Shown here piece by piece: positions 1 through 6,636 of a stretch of 7,810 nucleotides of DNA. Position 1 is the first letter of the stretch. Each line of letters begins with the position of its first letter. Position numbers and translations under genes: made by a program. Source of the DNA: Candidatus Aminicenantota bacterium (lineage in GTDB: Bacteria; Acidobacteriota; Aminicenantia; UBA2199). Below the pieces are notes generated by a model that did no database searches, was not told the DNA's origin, and worked only from the letters and a program-made list of their open reading frames with translations. The stretch is taken from the NCBI GenBank assembly GCA_030671465.1, contig DAOVIP010000077.1:1-7810 (forward strand). The letters run 5' to 3'.

Positions 1-375
1 ATTCTCATAAGCATAAGGTGTGCCAGTGATGATATCGCTCTGGTAAAGGAAGATTTTGAAAAGGGAGCGGATACGTTGATGGTAAGTTACGGGATTACTT
101 CAAGAGCGGTTGCTGTGGCGGTTAAAAAAGTTCGTGCCCAAGGCAAGAAGATCTCTTCTCTTGTGGTCCAAACACTTTATCCGCTACCTGAAAAGGTGCT
201 TAATGCTGCTCTGGATGGTGTAAAAAAAGTGGTGGTACCTGAAATGAATATGGGGCAATACATTCTGGATATAAAACGATTGGTTGAAGGCAGGGCAGAG
301 GTTATCGGGGTAAATAAGATGAACACCAGTTTACTCTCCCCTGAAATGATTTTAGAAAAGGGAGGATTATTATGA
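1..375 (+). CDS. korA: 2-oxoacid:ferredoxin oxidoreductase alpha subunit (KorA type), C-terminal part, truncated by the window edge
   Basis: The frame is open from base 1, so only the last 124 residues are present and the true start lies upstream; the ATG at 76 is internal. KorA pairs with KorB to convert 2-oxoglutarate plus CoA to succinyl-CoA and CO2 with reduced ferredoxin, in the cytoplasm. What is visible is the C-terminal region of the family: a segment like 'MVSYGITSRAV' followed by an amphipathic helix, a 'TLYPLPEKVL' strand-turn (TLxPxPE is typical), then 'VVVPEMNMGQ', matching the family's 'EMNxGQ' motif, and an ending 'LLSPEMILE' where relatives have 'xTPEEIL'. The gene ends in an ATGA overlap with the next gene, so both subunits are probably translated in a coupled way. 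Substrate (2-oxoglutarate rather than pyruvate or a branched-chain oxoacid) is inferred mainly from the isocitrate dehydrogenase and succinate-CoA ligase neighbours; the specificity-determining N-terminal half is not in view. Confidence 0.85.
   Translation: MLISIRCASDDIALVKEDFEKGADTLMVSYGITSRAVAVAVKKVRAQGKKISSLVVQTLYPLPEKVLNAALDGVKKVVVPEMNMGQYILDIKRLVEGRAEVIGVNKMNTSLLSPEMILEKGGLL
361..374 (+). promoter_or_regulatory. Shine-Dalgarno and ATGA overlap setting the korB start
   Basis: GGAGG at 361-365 sits six bases before the ATG at 372 and lies inside the last codons of korA, whose stop (373-375) overlaps that ATG. The arrangement fixes the korB start and suggests translational coupling of the two subunits. 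Confidence 0.75.
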
Positions 376-1721
376 AGCCAGCTGAACACCACAGTTATAT
401 GACAGATAAAATTGGGCCATTGCCCTTTTGTCCTGGTTGTGGTCATTTTTTATTGACAAAAGCTTTGGATAGGGCGTTGGTGAAACTGCAACCGGATCCC
501 AAAAAGGTTGTGATTGTCACTGATATCGGTTGCATAGGCCTTTCTGACCGATATTTCATCACCAACGCGTTTCATGGTCTCCATGGGCGTTCAATTACCT
601 ATGGCTGTGGATTAAAACTGGCACGCCCGGATTTAACCGTCATTGTTTTACAAGGTGATGGTGGGTGCGGTATTGGCGGTACACATCTACTAAATGTTTC
701 CCGGCGCAACATTGGGATCACCCTTATTGTAGGCAACAATTTCAATTATGGCATGACCGGAGGCCAGCATTCTGTTACCACTCCCACTTCGGGAATAACA
801 TCCACAACACCTTGGGGGAATGTAGAGGGCCCTATGGATTTGTGTGGAACCGCTGCGGCAGCCGGGGCAGCTTGGGTTTATCGTGCCACCGCTTTTGATA
901 AAGATCTTCCCGATGTGATGGCAAATGCGATAGAGCAACCGGGCTTTGCCATGTTTGATGTGTGGGAATTATGTACGGCCTATTATTCTCCCCGTAACCA
1001 GCTGACAAAGATGAACCTCTTTAATTTACTTAAAAGTTATGATTTCAAACTGGGCCTTTTGGTTGATAAACCAAGGCCAGAGTACAGTGAACATTATCGA
1101 AAGGCTTTTGAAAAAGGCAAGCGGGTAATAAAACAAAAACATACGATAAGTAAAAAATATGACCATTCGGTTAAAAGGCAAATGGGAATAGTTATTGCGG
1201 GTAGTGCAGGGCAAAAAATTAAATCTTCCGCCACCCTCTTTGCTGAAGCAGCCATGCTCAGTGGGCTGGATGCCACTCAAAAAGATGATTATCCCATTAC
1301 TGTAATGACCGGTCACTCCATTGCCGAAATAACACTCTCCCCCGAGCAGATTGATTATACGGCAATTGAATCACCGGACTACTTTGTTGTCATCTCTAAA
1401 GATGGTTTGAAGAGAGCCAGGAGTAGAATAGAGAACCTCTCTGAAAATTGTACGCTGCTGGCTGAAGAAACTCTGGAGCTACCTGAAACCAAAGCCAAAA
1501 TTATTAGAATACCCTTATTTCAAAATGCAAAAAAAATATATAAGTTAACCATTGCCATTATGTCGCTTGCAGCACTATTAAAACACAGCAATTTGTATCC
1601 CCTGGATGCTCTAAAAAAGATCATATCAAACTTTCAGAAACCCAGTGTGGTTGAAATTAATTTAAATGCTGTTAAAATAGGTTTTGAACTCATAAATAAT
1701 GAAAAAAGGAGGAATAAATGA
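372..1721 (+). CDS. korB: 2-oxoacid:ferredoxin oxidoreductase beta subunit (KorB type) fused to a C-terminal gamma-like domain
   Basis: This 449-residue protein is about 160 residues longer than a normal KorB (about 280-290). Residues 1 to about 250 are the thiamine diphosphate-binding beta subunit. It has CPGCGH at 20-25, a GDG motif at 95-97, SRRN at 110-113, NN at 122-123 and YGMTGGQ at 126-132. Cys20, Cys23, Cys54 and Cys201 have the spacing of the four cluster ligands known in archaeal 2-oxoacid:ferredoxin oxidoreductases, so a [4Fe-4S] cluster is expected. Residues about 265-440, after a lysine-rich linker, align with the gamma subunit (KorC type): 'IVIAGSAGQ' takes the place of the usual 'IRIAGFGGQG', followed by 'FAEAAMLSG' and 'IDYTAIESPDYFVVIS'. 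The gamma domain is divergent: GGQG has become AGQK and the usual RGG segment is absent. Role inferred: 2-oxoglutarate to succinyl-CoA with ferredoxin. The start is set by GGAGG at 361-365; the stop overlaps the next gene's ATG. Confidence 0.88.
   Translation: MKPAEHHSYMTDKIGPLPFCPGCGHFLLTKALDRALVKLQPDPKKVVIVTDIGCIGLSDRYFITNAFHGLHGRSITYGCGLKLARPDLTVIVLQGDGGCGIGGTHLLNVSRRNIGITLIVGNNFNYGMTGGQHSVTTPTSGITSTTPWGNVEGPMDLCGTAAAAGAAWVYRATAFDKDLPDVMANAIEQPGFAMFDVWELCTAYYSPRNQLTKMNLFNLLKSYDFKLGLLVDKPRPEYSEHYRKAFEKGKRVIKQKHTISKKYDHSVKRQMGIVIAGSAGQKIKSSATLFAEAAMLSGLDATQKDDYPITVMTGHSIAEITLSPEQIDYTAIESPDYFVVISKDGLKRARSRIENLSENCTLLAEETLELPETKAKIIRIPLFQNAKKIYKLTIAIMSLAALLKHSNLYPLDALKKIISNFQKPSVVEINLNAVKIGFELINNEKRRNK
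1707..1720 (+). promoter_or_regulatory. Shine-Dalgarno and ATGA overlap setting the isocitrate dehydrogenase start
   Basis: AGGAGG at 1707-1712 lies in the last codons of the korB fusion gene, five bases before the ATG at 1718, whose last two bases form part of the korB stop (1719-1721). This ties translation of the dehydrogenase to the upstream oxidoreductase. Confidence 0.75.
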
Positions 1722-2902
1722 GTAAACCAACTATAGTTACCATGCCTGGAGACGGTATTGGGAAAACCGTTCTTCCGGCTGCTATTGAAATCCTTGATAA
1801 AGTCGGATTTGAGGCCAATTATGTCCATGCCGATATCGGCTGGGATTTCTGGTGTAAAGAGGCAAACCCTTTTCCAGACAGAACCATAGAACTTTTAAGG
1901 GAACATAAGATTGGGCTATTTGGGGCAATTACCTCTAAGCCGAAGTCTGAAGCGGCAAAAGAATTGATACCCGAACTTCAGGGGAAAGGGCATTCCTATT
2001 ACAGTCCCATTGTCGGTATGCGACAACTTTTTAAGCTGGATTTATGTATTCGGCCCTGCCGGTCCTTTCCAGGCAACCCTTTGAATTTTATTCGCAGGGG
2101 ACCCGGGGGAGTCATTGAAGAACCCGAGGTTGATGTGGTTATTTTCAGACAGAATACCGAAGGCCTATATGCGGGTGTAGAGTGGACAAATCCTCCAGAC
2201 GTCGTAAGAAATGCCTTGTCAACACATCCGAAATTTAAGGCTTTTGCTGATGTTCCCGGTGAAGAACTGGCTGTTTCAACCCGCATATTTACCCAGGGGG
2301 CCTGCAACCGAATCGTAGGAGAAGCCTTCAAATATGCCAAAAAATTCGGCTACAAATCGGTGACCATTTGTGAAAAACCAAATGTTATCCGGGAGACTTC
2401 CGGAATGATGCTGCAAACCGGGAGACGTATCCAGAAAGAATATCCCGAGATTGAACTGTGGAACACCAACATCGATGCTCAGATGATGTGGTTAACCAAA
2501 AATCCAGAAGACTATGGGGTGATTGTTGCCGGGAACATGTTTGGCGATATCGTTTCCGACGGTTTTGCCGGCCTGGTGGGCGGCCTGGGATTTGCCAATA
2601 GTGCCAACGTTGGTCAAGAAGTTGCTGTGTTTGAACCTACCCACGGTTCGGCGCCAAAATACGAGCAATTACAGCCTTCAATTGTAAATCCCATTGCCAT
2701 GGTCCTGAGTGCCGGTATGATGCTGGATCATCTGGGTGAAACCGAAAAAGCAAAGGCCATTAGAGATGTGATTGGCCAGGTGATTGCTGAAGGTAAAGTA
2801 CTTACCTATGACATGCTAAAGATAAGAGGTGGGCCTGATGCTCTGGACAAAGGCGCAACCTCCACAGATCAGATGACAAAGGCAATTAATGAAAGGCTTT
2901 AA
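1718..2902 (+). CDS. icd: Isocitrate dehydrogenase (isocitrate/isopropylmalate dehydrogenase family), probably NADP-dependent
   Basis: This 394-residue cytoplasmic enzyme oxidatively decarboxylates isocitrate to 2-oxoglutarate, feeding the KOR encoded just upstream. Seen in the sequence: nucleotide-fold start 'MPGDGIG' at 9-15; substrate-site 'SPIVGMRQ' at 96-103 with Ser96 and Arg102; 'CIRPCRSF' with Arg112; 'FRQNTEGLYAGVEW' with Arg144 and Tyr151; Lys220 in 'CEKPN'; Asp253 in 'NIDAQ'; metal-binding Asp277 and Asp281 in 'GDIVSDGFAGLVGG'; and 'EPTHGSAPKY' at 306-315. Lys314 and Tyr315 fall where E. coli Icd has the Lys344/Tyr345 pair that recognises the NADP phosphate, so NADP use is likely but inferred. 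The serine (E. coli Ser113) is kept, whereas the position of Asn115 is Ile98. The IRP-CR segment and Ser96 favour isocitrate over 3-isopropylmalate; homoisocitrate cannot be fully excluded. Length is a little below E. coli Icd (416). The start is set by AGGAGG at 1707-1712. Confidence 0.88.
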   Translation: MSKPTIVTMPGDGIGKTVLPAAIEILDKVGFEANYVHADIGWDFWCKEANPFPDRTIELLREHKIGLFGAITSKPKSEAAKELIPELQGKGHSYYSPIVGMRQLFKLDLCIRPCRSFPGNPLNFIRRGPGGVIEEPEVDVVIFRQNTEGLYAGVEWTNPPDVVRNALSTHPKFKAFADVPGEELAVSTRIFTQGACNRIVGEAFKYAKKFGYKSVTICEKPNVIRETSGMMLQTGRRIQKEYPEIELWNTNIDAQMMWLTKNPEDYGVIVAGNMFGDIVSDGFAGLVGGLGFANSANVGQEVAVFEPTHGSAPKYEQLQPSIVNPIAMVLSAGMMLDHLGETEKAKAIRDVIGQVIAEGKVLTYDMLKIRGGPDALDKGATSTDQMTKAINERL

Positions 2903-2940
2903 ATATAGGTTTTAAGAAAAAATGTGATACGGAGAAAAAA

Positions 2941-3516
2941 ATGATTACTAAAAATGATATTGAAAAACTTTTTTCCAGCCAATTGGCAAAAATAAAAAAT
3001 CAGGAGATTAAAGAAAAGGTGATAGAAATCTGGCTAAAAGGTTGTGAAAAGGGGAATTGGCAGAGCGTGGCTGAGCTGGAAAAAATGCCCTTCACCCTGC
3101 TTACCGACACCAAGGGAGTTAATTTTATTGAACATACCATCACCGTTACTGAAGGTGCATTGGCGCTGGCTGAAGCTCAGAAAAAATATTACAATAAACT
3201 CCCCTACGCCATTAATACAGACCGGTTGGTGGCAGGGGGATTGCTTCATGATGTCGGAAAATTGCTGGAAATAGAAAAGGATGGTTCTGGTTCTTACCGC
3301 AAAAGCCGTAATGGTATGTGTGCCAGGCATCCCATCTCCGGGGCAATACTCGCCGCAGAAGCAGGGCTCGACGATGAACTGGTTAATACCATTGCCTGTC
3401 ATGCCAAGGAGGGGGACGGAAGACCTCAAGTGATAGAAACCGTGCTTATCCATCAAGCAGATTTTGCTACCTTTAATCCCCTGGTTATGCTCTCCAAATC
3501 ACAACTCATTCAATAA
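2941..3516 (+). CDS. HD-domain protein, putative metal-dependent phosphohydrolase of unknown substrate
   Basis: This 191-residue soluble protein has no signal peptide or membrane segment. The C-terminal two thirds form an HD domain with the complete metal-ligand set: His65 ('FIEHTITV'), the His103-Asp104 doublet in 'LLHDVGKLLE', His130 ('ARHPISGA'), His154 ('ACHAKEGDG') and Asp174 ('HQAD'). Family members hydrolyse phosphate esters, nucleotides or cyclic nucleotides, so a metal-dependent phosphohydrolase is the likely activity; the substrate cannot be told from sequence. Residues 1-60 are a charged, mostly helical segment that I do not recognise. The gene starts 38 bases after the isocitrate dehydrogenase stop, with GGAG at 2931-2934 six bases before the ATG, and ends 17 bases before the fused aconitase-like gene, so it is co-transcribed with central carbon genes. 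A regulatory or metabolite-repair role tied to citrate/isocitrate metabolism is possible but is inference only. Confidence 0.85.
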   Translation: MITKNDIEKLFSSQLAKIKNQEIKEKVIEIWLKGCEKGNWQSVAELEKMPFTLLTDTKGVNFIEHTITVTEGALALAEAQKKYYNKLPYAINTDRLVAGGLLHDVGKLLEIEKDGSGSYRKSRNGMCARHPISGAILAAEAGLDDELVNTIACHAKEGDGRPQVIETVLIHQADFATFNPLVMLSKSQLIQ

Positions 3517-3533
3517 AAAGATGGAGGATTAAG

Positions 3534-5348
3534 ATGGGAAAAACAATTATTGAAAAGATTATCGGGTCCCATTCCAGGAGAGAGATCTCACCGGGGGAAA
3601 TTGTTGATATCAGCATCGATGTAAGAATTGCCAGAGATTTTGGCGGAGCAAATGTTGTTAAAAACATTCGTGATAACGGATTGAGTATCGATGATCCTCA
3701 AAAAACTTTTTTTACTTTCGATTGTAATCCGGGTGGATCTGATCAAAAATATGCCACCAATCAGCAGATATGTAGGGTCTTCGCCCGCGAACATGCCATT
3801 AAGGTTTACGATATCGATTCCGGAATAGGCACGCATCTGGTCATTGATGAAGGGCTTGCGATTCCCGGTTCAACGGTATTGTCAACGGATTCCCACGCAA
3901 ATATTTTGGGGGCAATAGGGGCCTTTGGCCAGGGAATGGGTGATTTGGATATTGCTCATGCCTTTGCTTTTGGCAGGGTTTGGTTTAAAGTACCACCCAC
4001 CATAAAAATTATTTTAAAGGGGAATCCTTCTCCCCTGGCTACACCCAAAGACCTTGTTCTGGCAGTTTTAAAGGTAATGGGTGCCAATGGGTTGCTGGGT
4101 TATGTTGCTGAATTTTACGGACCGGAAATTGACAAGCTGGGGCTTTCAGGAAGGATAACCATGGCCTCAATGGCTACCGAGATGGCCGGTATCATTTCAT
4201 TGTTCCCTCCGAACCAGGAGGTTTTGGGCTACTGCTCCAGAGTCAGCAATAAGAAGGTTGAGCCTGTTTTGGCTGATAATGACGCTACTTATGAATCCCA
4301 GGTCGAAATTGATATTGAAGGACTTGTCCCCCAAATATCAAGACCCGGACATCCGGAGGATGTTATTGATGGTGCGATGGTTGTGGGGAAAAAGATTGGA
4401 TCGGCATTTATTGGATCCTGTACCAATGGTAGATATGAAGATATGAAAACAGCCGCTGAAATCCTTAAAGGGCAAAAAGTTGCCCCAGGTGTTGTGTTAA
4501 AGATTGTACCCAGCACCGATAAGGTGTGGCGCAAATGTCTGGATGAAGGCCTCCTGGAGATCTTTAAAAATGCGGGGGCCCTGGTGGGTAATGCAGGTTG
4601 TGCCGGGTGTGCGGCCGGACAGATCGGACAGAACGGTCCTGGTGAAATCACCATCAGTACCGGGAATCGAAACTTTGCCGGTAAACAGGGCAAAGGAGAG
4701 GTGTATCTGGCCTCCCCGGCCGTTGTGACCGCTTCGGCAATATCCGGTGTGATTACCACACCAGACAAGATTTCAAGGGAACCTGTCCTATTTGATATCG
4801 GGACCAGAACTGTAGAATCTGAGATCCCAAAATCCGAGGTATCTCAACCTGTTTCCAGACCCACCAACTTTGAAGGCAGAGTATGGATTATTCCAAAAGA
4901 CAATATTGACACAGATATGATCTATCATAATCGATATTTAACCATAACTGATATCAAAGAAATGGGAAAATATACCTTCGATAATCTGGAAGGCTGGGAA
5001 GACTTTGCTCAAAAAGTCAAACCTGGTGATATAGTGGTGGTGGGAAAGAACTTTGGTGCCGGATCATCACGGCAACAGGCAGTTGATTGTTTTGAAAGCC
5101 TGGGCGTTTCTCTGGTTATTGCCGAGTCCTTCGGTTCCATATATGAGAGAAATGCCATAAATAAAGGATTCCCTATCATGGTAGCCAACCTGACCTCAAC
5201 AGATTTAAAGAGCGGTGGAACCATTGATGTTGATCTTGAAAAAGGTTTGGTAATTTTGCCTTCCGGTAAGCAACTGGCCGGATTACCTTTTGCCGATGTT
5301 CAGTTGGAGATTTATAAAAAAGGTGGGCTATTGAAAAAGAATCCATAA
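3534..5348 (+). CDS. Single-chain aconitase-family hydro-lyase (LeuC-like plus LeuD-like domains)
   Basis: This 604-residue enzyme joins a catalytic [4Fe-4S] domain (about 1-410) to a swivelling small domain (about 448-604) through a variable linker. Cluster ligands are present: Cys296 in 'GSCTNGRYED', and Cys356 and Cys359 in 'GCAGC'. Also kept are His101, Asp119-Ser120-His121 ('TDSH'), Glu216, Asn378-Arg379 ('NRNF') and Ser511-Ser512-Arg513 of the swivel domain, the last including the serine that acts as base in aconitase. By my alignment to mitochondrial aconitase several active-site positions differ: Asp100-His101 is Asp63-Cys64, Asn258 is Ser212, and Arg452 is Lys384. The swivel specificity loop reads YLTI (468-471). 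It is shorter than AcnA (about 890) and matches a fused LeuCD in size. Position beside isocitrate dehydrogenase suggests citrate/isocitrate isomerisation, but the replacements leave the exact reaction open. GGAGG at 3523-3527 sets the start. Confidence 0.85.
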   Translation: MGKTIIEKIIGSHSRREISPGEIVDISIDVRIARDFGGANVVKNIRDNGLSIDDPQKTFFTFDCNPGGSDQKYATNQQICRVFAREHAIKVYDIDSGIGTHLVIDEGLAIPGSTVLSTDSHANILGAIGAFGQGMGDLDIAHAFAFGRVWFKVPPTIKIILKGNPSPLATPKDLVLAVLKVMGANGLLGYVAEFYGPEIDKLGLSGRITMASMATEMAGIISLFPPNQEVLGYCSRVSNKKVEPVLADNDATYESQVEIDIEGLVPQISRPGHPEDVIDGAMVVGKKIGSAFIGSCTNGRYEDMKTAAEILKGQKVAPGVVLKIVPSTDKVWRKCLDEGLLEIFKNAGALVGNAGCAGCAAGQIGQNGPGEITISTGNRNFAGKQGKGEVYLASPAVVTASAISGVITTPDKISREPVLFDIGTRTVESEIPKSEVSQPVSRPTNFEGRVWIIPKDNIDTDMIYHNRYLTITDIKEMGKYTFDNLEGWEDFAQKVKPGDIVVVGKNFGAGSSRQQAVDCFESLGVSLVIAESFGSIYERNAINKGFPIMVANLTSTDLKSGGTIDVDLEKGLVILPSGKQLAGLPFADVQLEIYKKGGLLKKNP

Positions 5349-5367
5349 TCATATAAAGGAGCTAAAA

Positions 5368-6636
5368 ATGGGTAAAACTTTTGCAGAAAAAGTATTGGCA
5401 ATAAAATCCGGTCAGAGCGAAGTGGTACCGGGCCAAATTGTCATTGTTCAGCCTGATCACCTGTTGACCCACGACAATACCGCAGCAATTGTGGGCAAAA
5501 TTGGTGGGGATTTAGAAGAATACGGTGTGGCCAGGCCTGAAATGCCAGTGATTATTTTGGATCATGTGGTTCCGGCTGCCAGTGAAAAAACAGCACAGAA
5601 TCACAAAACTACCCGTGAATTTGTGGCCAAACATAATATTCCCAATTTTTTCGATGTGGGAACCGGTATATGTCATCAGGTACTGGTGGAAAAAGGGTTG
5701 GCTTTGCCAGGGAGCATTATCGTTGGAAGCGACTCCCACACCTGTTCCTATGGGGCTTTGGGTGTTTTTTCCACTGGAATTGATCGAACCGAAGCAGCCG
5801 CGCTTCTGTTAAGGGGAGAAACCTGGCTTAGAGTACCGGAAACCATTAAAATCACCCTTAAAGGAAAATTAAATCCAATGGTTTCGGCAAAAGATATTAT
5901 TTTGAGCATTATCGGAGATATCAGGGCTGATGGTGCCGGGTATTGTGCTGTTGAATTCCATGGTAACATTGAATCCCTTTCCATTGATGATCGTCTTACT
6001 ATTGCCAACATGGGGGTGGAGATGGGCGCCAAAGTGGCGGTTTTCCCGGTGGATCAAAAAGCCAGAGATTACCTTTCCTCCCTGGGTATTGAAGAAAGTG
6101 CCTACCAAGCTGTTTGGGCTGATGAGGATGCAAGCTATCTCAAAGAACTGGTTTTTGATTTAGGGGATATTGAACCTGTGGTGGCTTTTCCGCATACCGT
6201 GGATAATGTTAAGCCAGTATCCACAGCAGAGGGGCTTGAGTTCCAACAATTTTTTCTTGGTACATGCACCAATGGCAGATTAAGTGATTTTGAGATAGCG
6301 GCTGAAATCCTGGATGGAAAAAAAATTGCCGGCGGAGTCCGCCTAATCATACTACCCGCTTCAAAAGAAATATTTGAAGCTGCACTGGAAAAAGATATTA
6401 TTACAAAACTTTCCCGTGCGGGAGCCATGATCCTACCACCAGGCTGTGGTCCCTGTCTGGGAGCTCATCAAGGGGCACTGGCTCCGGGAGAAAAATGTTT
6501 GAGCACCGCCAACAGGAATTTTAAAGGTCGCATGGGCTGTAAGGAGGCCGAAATATACCTGTCAAGCCCTCAAACCGTAGCTGTCTCAGCAATTTATGGA
6601 AAACTAACCGACCCTCGGAAAGGAGGTAACCAATGA
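5368..6636 (+). CDS. leuC: LeuC-type large subunit of a two-subunit aconitase/3-isopropylmalate dehydratase family enzyme
   Basis: This 422-residue protein has the normal length of a LeuC/homoaconitase large subunit and a canonical active site. Seen: 'THDNT' at 34-38; Asp65-His66 ('LDHVVP'), matching the aconitase Asp100-His101 pair; His103 ('GICHQ'); 'SDSHT' at 121-125; Asn214 and Glu218 in 'ANMGVEMGA'; cluster cysteines Cys300 ('GTCTNGR'), Cys360 and Cys363 ('PPGCGPC'); and 'ANRNFKGR' with Arg383 and Arg388. It lacks a swivel domain, which the overlapping next gene supplies. It is clearly a paralogue of the catalytic half of the fused upstream protein (both begin MGKT-x-x-EK and share CTNGR, AAEIL and NRNF-x-G blocks). 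The symbol is a family label: the substrate may be citrate/isocitrate, isopropylmalate, homoaconitate or methylated relatives. Context favours a TCA role, since no leuA or leuB is visible. AAAGGAG at 5355-5361 precedes the ATG by six bases. Confidence 0.87.
   Translation: MGKTFAEKVLAIKSGQSEVVPGQIVIVQPDHLLTHDNTAAIVGKIGGDLEEYGVARPEMPVIILDHVVPAASEKTAQNHKTTREFVAKHNIPNFFDVGTGICHQVLVEKGLALPGSIIVGSDSHTCSYGALGVFSTGIDRTEAAALLLRGETWLRVPETIKITLKGKLNPMVSAKDIILSIIGDIRADGAGYCAVEFHGNIESLSIDDRLTIANMGVEMGAKVAVFPVDQKARDYLSSLGIEESAYQAVWADEDASYLKELVFDLGDIEPVVAFPHTVDNVKPVSTAEGLEFQQFFLGTCTNGRLSDFEIAAEILDGKKIAGGVRLIILPASKEIFEAALEKDIITKLSRAGAMILPPGCGPCLGAHQGALAPGEKCLSTANRNFKGRMGCKEAEIYLSSPQTVAVSAIYGKLTDPRKGGNQ
6621..6635 (+). 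promoter_or_regulatory. Shine-Dalgarno and ATGA overlap setting the leuD-type start
   Basis: AGGAGGT at 6621-6627, a near-perfect ribosome binding site, lies in the last codons of the large-subunit gene, five bases before the ATG at 6633. The large-subunit stop (6634-6636) overlaps that ATG, which should keep the two subunits in balance. Confidence 0.8.

Noticed and set aside
76..78. ATG at 76 as the start of the first gene
   Set aside because: The frame is open to base 1 and the residues before it continue the KorA family pattern; no Shine-Dalgarno lies at the right distance, so the gene is cut by the edge.
665..898. A 77-codon plus-strand open frame inside korB in another frame
   Set aside because: It overlaps the TPP-binding core of KorB and its Trp/His/Cys-rich translation is typical of a frame-shifted reading.
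1718..2902. 3-isopropylmalate dehydrogenase (LeuB) as the identity of this gene, given LeuCD-like neighbours
   Set aside because: The substrate-site serine, the CIRPCRSF segment and the Lys-Tyr coenzyme pair follow the isocitrate type, not the LRxxxxLxANLRP type of LeuB; the KOR and SucC neighbours agree.
2903..2940. A promoter in the A-rich 38-base gap before the HD-domain gene
   Set aside because: I found no convincing -35/-10 pair with proper spacing; the A-richness fits an ordinary leader with its ribosome binding site.
3034..3456. A 140-codon minus-strand open frame opposite the HD-domain gene
   Set aside because: It is a shadow of the HD gene, whose catalytic motifs are complete; the reverse translation shows no domain.
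4289..4768. A 159-codon open frame on the minus strand inside the fused aconitase-like gene
   Set aside because: It lies wholly antisense to a gene with clear family motifs, has no ribosome binding site worth the name, and its proline/serine-rich translation resembles no family I know.
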